Shown: positions 4,848 through 5,489 of the stretch, piece by piece
Numbering within the stretch: position 1 is the first letter of the stretch
Layout: each line of letters starts with the position of its first letter
Assembly: GCA_022361135.1 (NCBI GenBank)
Contig: JAKSBM010000418.1
Coordinates: forward strand, 1 to 5,489
Length of the DNA stretch: 5,489 nucleotides
Source: Desulfobacterales bacterium
GTDB lineage: Bacteria > Desulfobacterota > Desulfobacteria > Desulfobacterales > Desulfobacteraceae
Direction of reading: 5' to 3'
The notes under the pieces: model-generated
Databases searched by the model: none
Told to the model about the DNA's origin: nothing
The model's input: the letters and a program-made list of their open reading frames with translations, nothing else
Position numbers and translations under genes: made by a program

Positions 4848-5489
4848 ATGACCCCCATCCCCCCTGACAATCTGGAAACCCTCAAACGATTGAGCATGGA
4901 AATCCAAAACCGGGAACACAAGGTCCGGCTCAACGAACGGAACCTTTCCCTGTTGAAGTATATGTTGGACACCCCTGAAGAAACCGCGGCCAAAAGTATT
5001 TCCGAACTGGCCCGGGAACGGGCCATCAACACCTCCACCATCACCCGGTTGGCCCAGCGGCTGGGTTTCAAAGGTTTTCCGGAACTCAAACAATTGTTCC
5101 GGGACCATCTAAAGGGACGAAAACGCTTTTACAGCGACCATGTCAAAACCTATCTGGAAAAGGTCTCCCAGCAGCCGGAAACCGAGGACAATACCCTGAA
5201 ACAGGTCATCCAGGATGAGTGGAGCAATGTCATGCTCACCACCGAGGCCTTTGATACGGAACGGTTTGCCCGGATCATCGACCTCCTGGTCAATGCCGAC
5301 CGGGTTCTCATTGTGGGGCTCCGGGGCAGTTATGCCGTGGCCCATTACCTGGGATATTATCTGAAAATGATCCGGGAGAATGTCAGCCTAATCGGCCAGG
5401 CCGGCCATACCCTGGCCGATGATCTGGCCATTTTAAAACCCAATGACCTGCTGTTGGCCATCAGTATCAGCCCCTATACCAAGGCCACG
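4848..5489 (+). CDS. RpiR/MurR-family transcriptional regulator (HTH-SIS), 3' end outside the window
   Basis: 214 residues are visible before the window ends, with no stop; family members are usually about 280 aa, so roughly a quarter is missing. An N-terminal helix-turn-helix of the RpiR type spans about 30-85, with SISELARERAINTSTITRLA (50-69) and RLGFKGFPELKQLF (71-84) as in this family. A SIS (sugar isomerase) domain begins near 150, with RVLIVGLRGSYAVAHYLGYY at 152-171. The usual SIS SGxT ligand loop reads SISPYTKAT (206-214), so the ligand may differ from a typical phosphosugar. The ATG lies 22 nt after the glnQ stop, with a weak GGA 8 nt upstream; the same transcript is likely. It could control glnHPQ or genes to the right. 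The specific ligand and targets cannot be told from here. Confidence 0.9.
   Translation, partial: MTPIPPDNLETLKRLSMEIQNREHKVRLNERNLSLLKYMLDTPEETAAKSISELARERAINTSTITRLAQRLGFKGFPELKQLFRDHLKGRKRFYSDHVKTYLEKVSQQPETEDNTLKQVIQDEWSNVMLTTEAFDTERFARIIDLLVNADRVLIVGLRGSYAVAHYLGYYLKMIRENVSLIGQAGHTLADDLAILKPNDLLLAISISPYTKAT

Overview
The window reads as an ordinary chromosomal segment of a Gram-negative bacterium. An exported periplasmic binding protein with an ABC transporter implies an outer membrane. The moderately GC-rich genes, AT-rich promoter gaps, long-form QueF and free-standing class II-type PurE would fit Desulfobacterota (sulfate-reducer relatives), but that assignment is an inference from style, not a marker-based identification.

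Layout, left to right. Bases 1-525 hold no convincing gene; they are hairpin-rich non-coding sequence downstream of queF. On the minus strand follows queF (526-1341), the last enzyme of preQ1 synthesis. It is preceded by an unusually long leader of about 280 nt with many potential hairpins (1342-1620) and by its own promoter, which is overlapped by a perfect 7-bp inverted repeat. A strong, near-symmetrical hairpin terminator (1703-1740) separates queF from purE (1815-2282, minus), a divergent class II PurE-like protein. The 240-bp gap 2283-2522 is a divergent promoter region: a minus promoter for purE and a good sigma70 promoter for the plus-strand operon, with an 18-bp TTGCAA palindrome between them.

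On the plus strand, 2523 to the right edge is one apparent operon: glnH (periplasmic glutamine-binding protein), glnP (permease), glnQ (ATPase, ATGA overlap with glnP), and an RpiR-family HTH-SIS regulator that starts 22 nt after glnQ and runs off the window. Together the first three make a complete high-affinity glutamine importer. The regulator may control it or a sugar/amino-sugar pathway further right.

No mobile elements, CRISPR arrays, tRNA or rRNA genes were seen. I found no evidence of a wholly new system. The most interesting points are the structured queF leader with its operator-like repeat, the altered active-site loops of PurE, and the regulator cotranscribed with a glutamine transporter together with a candidate operator.
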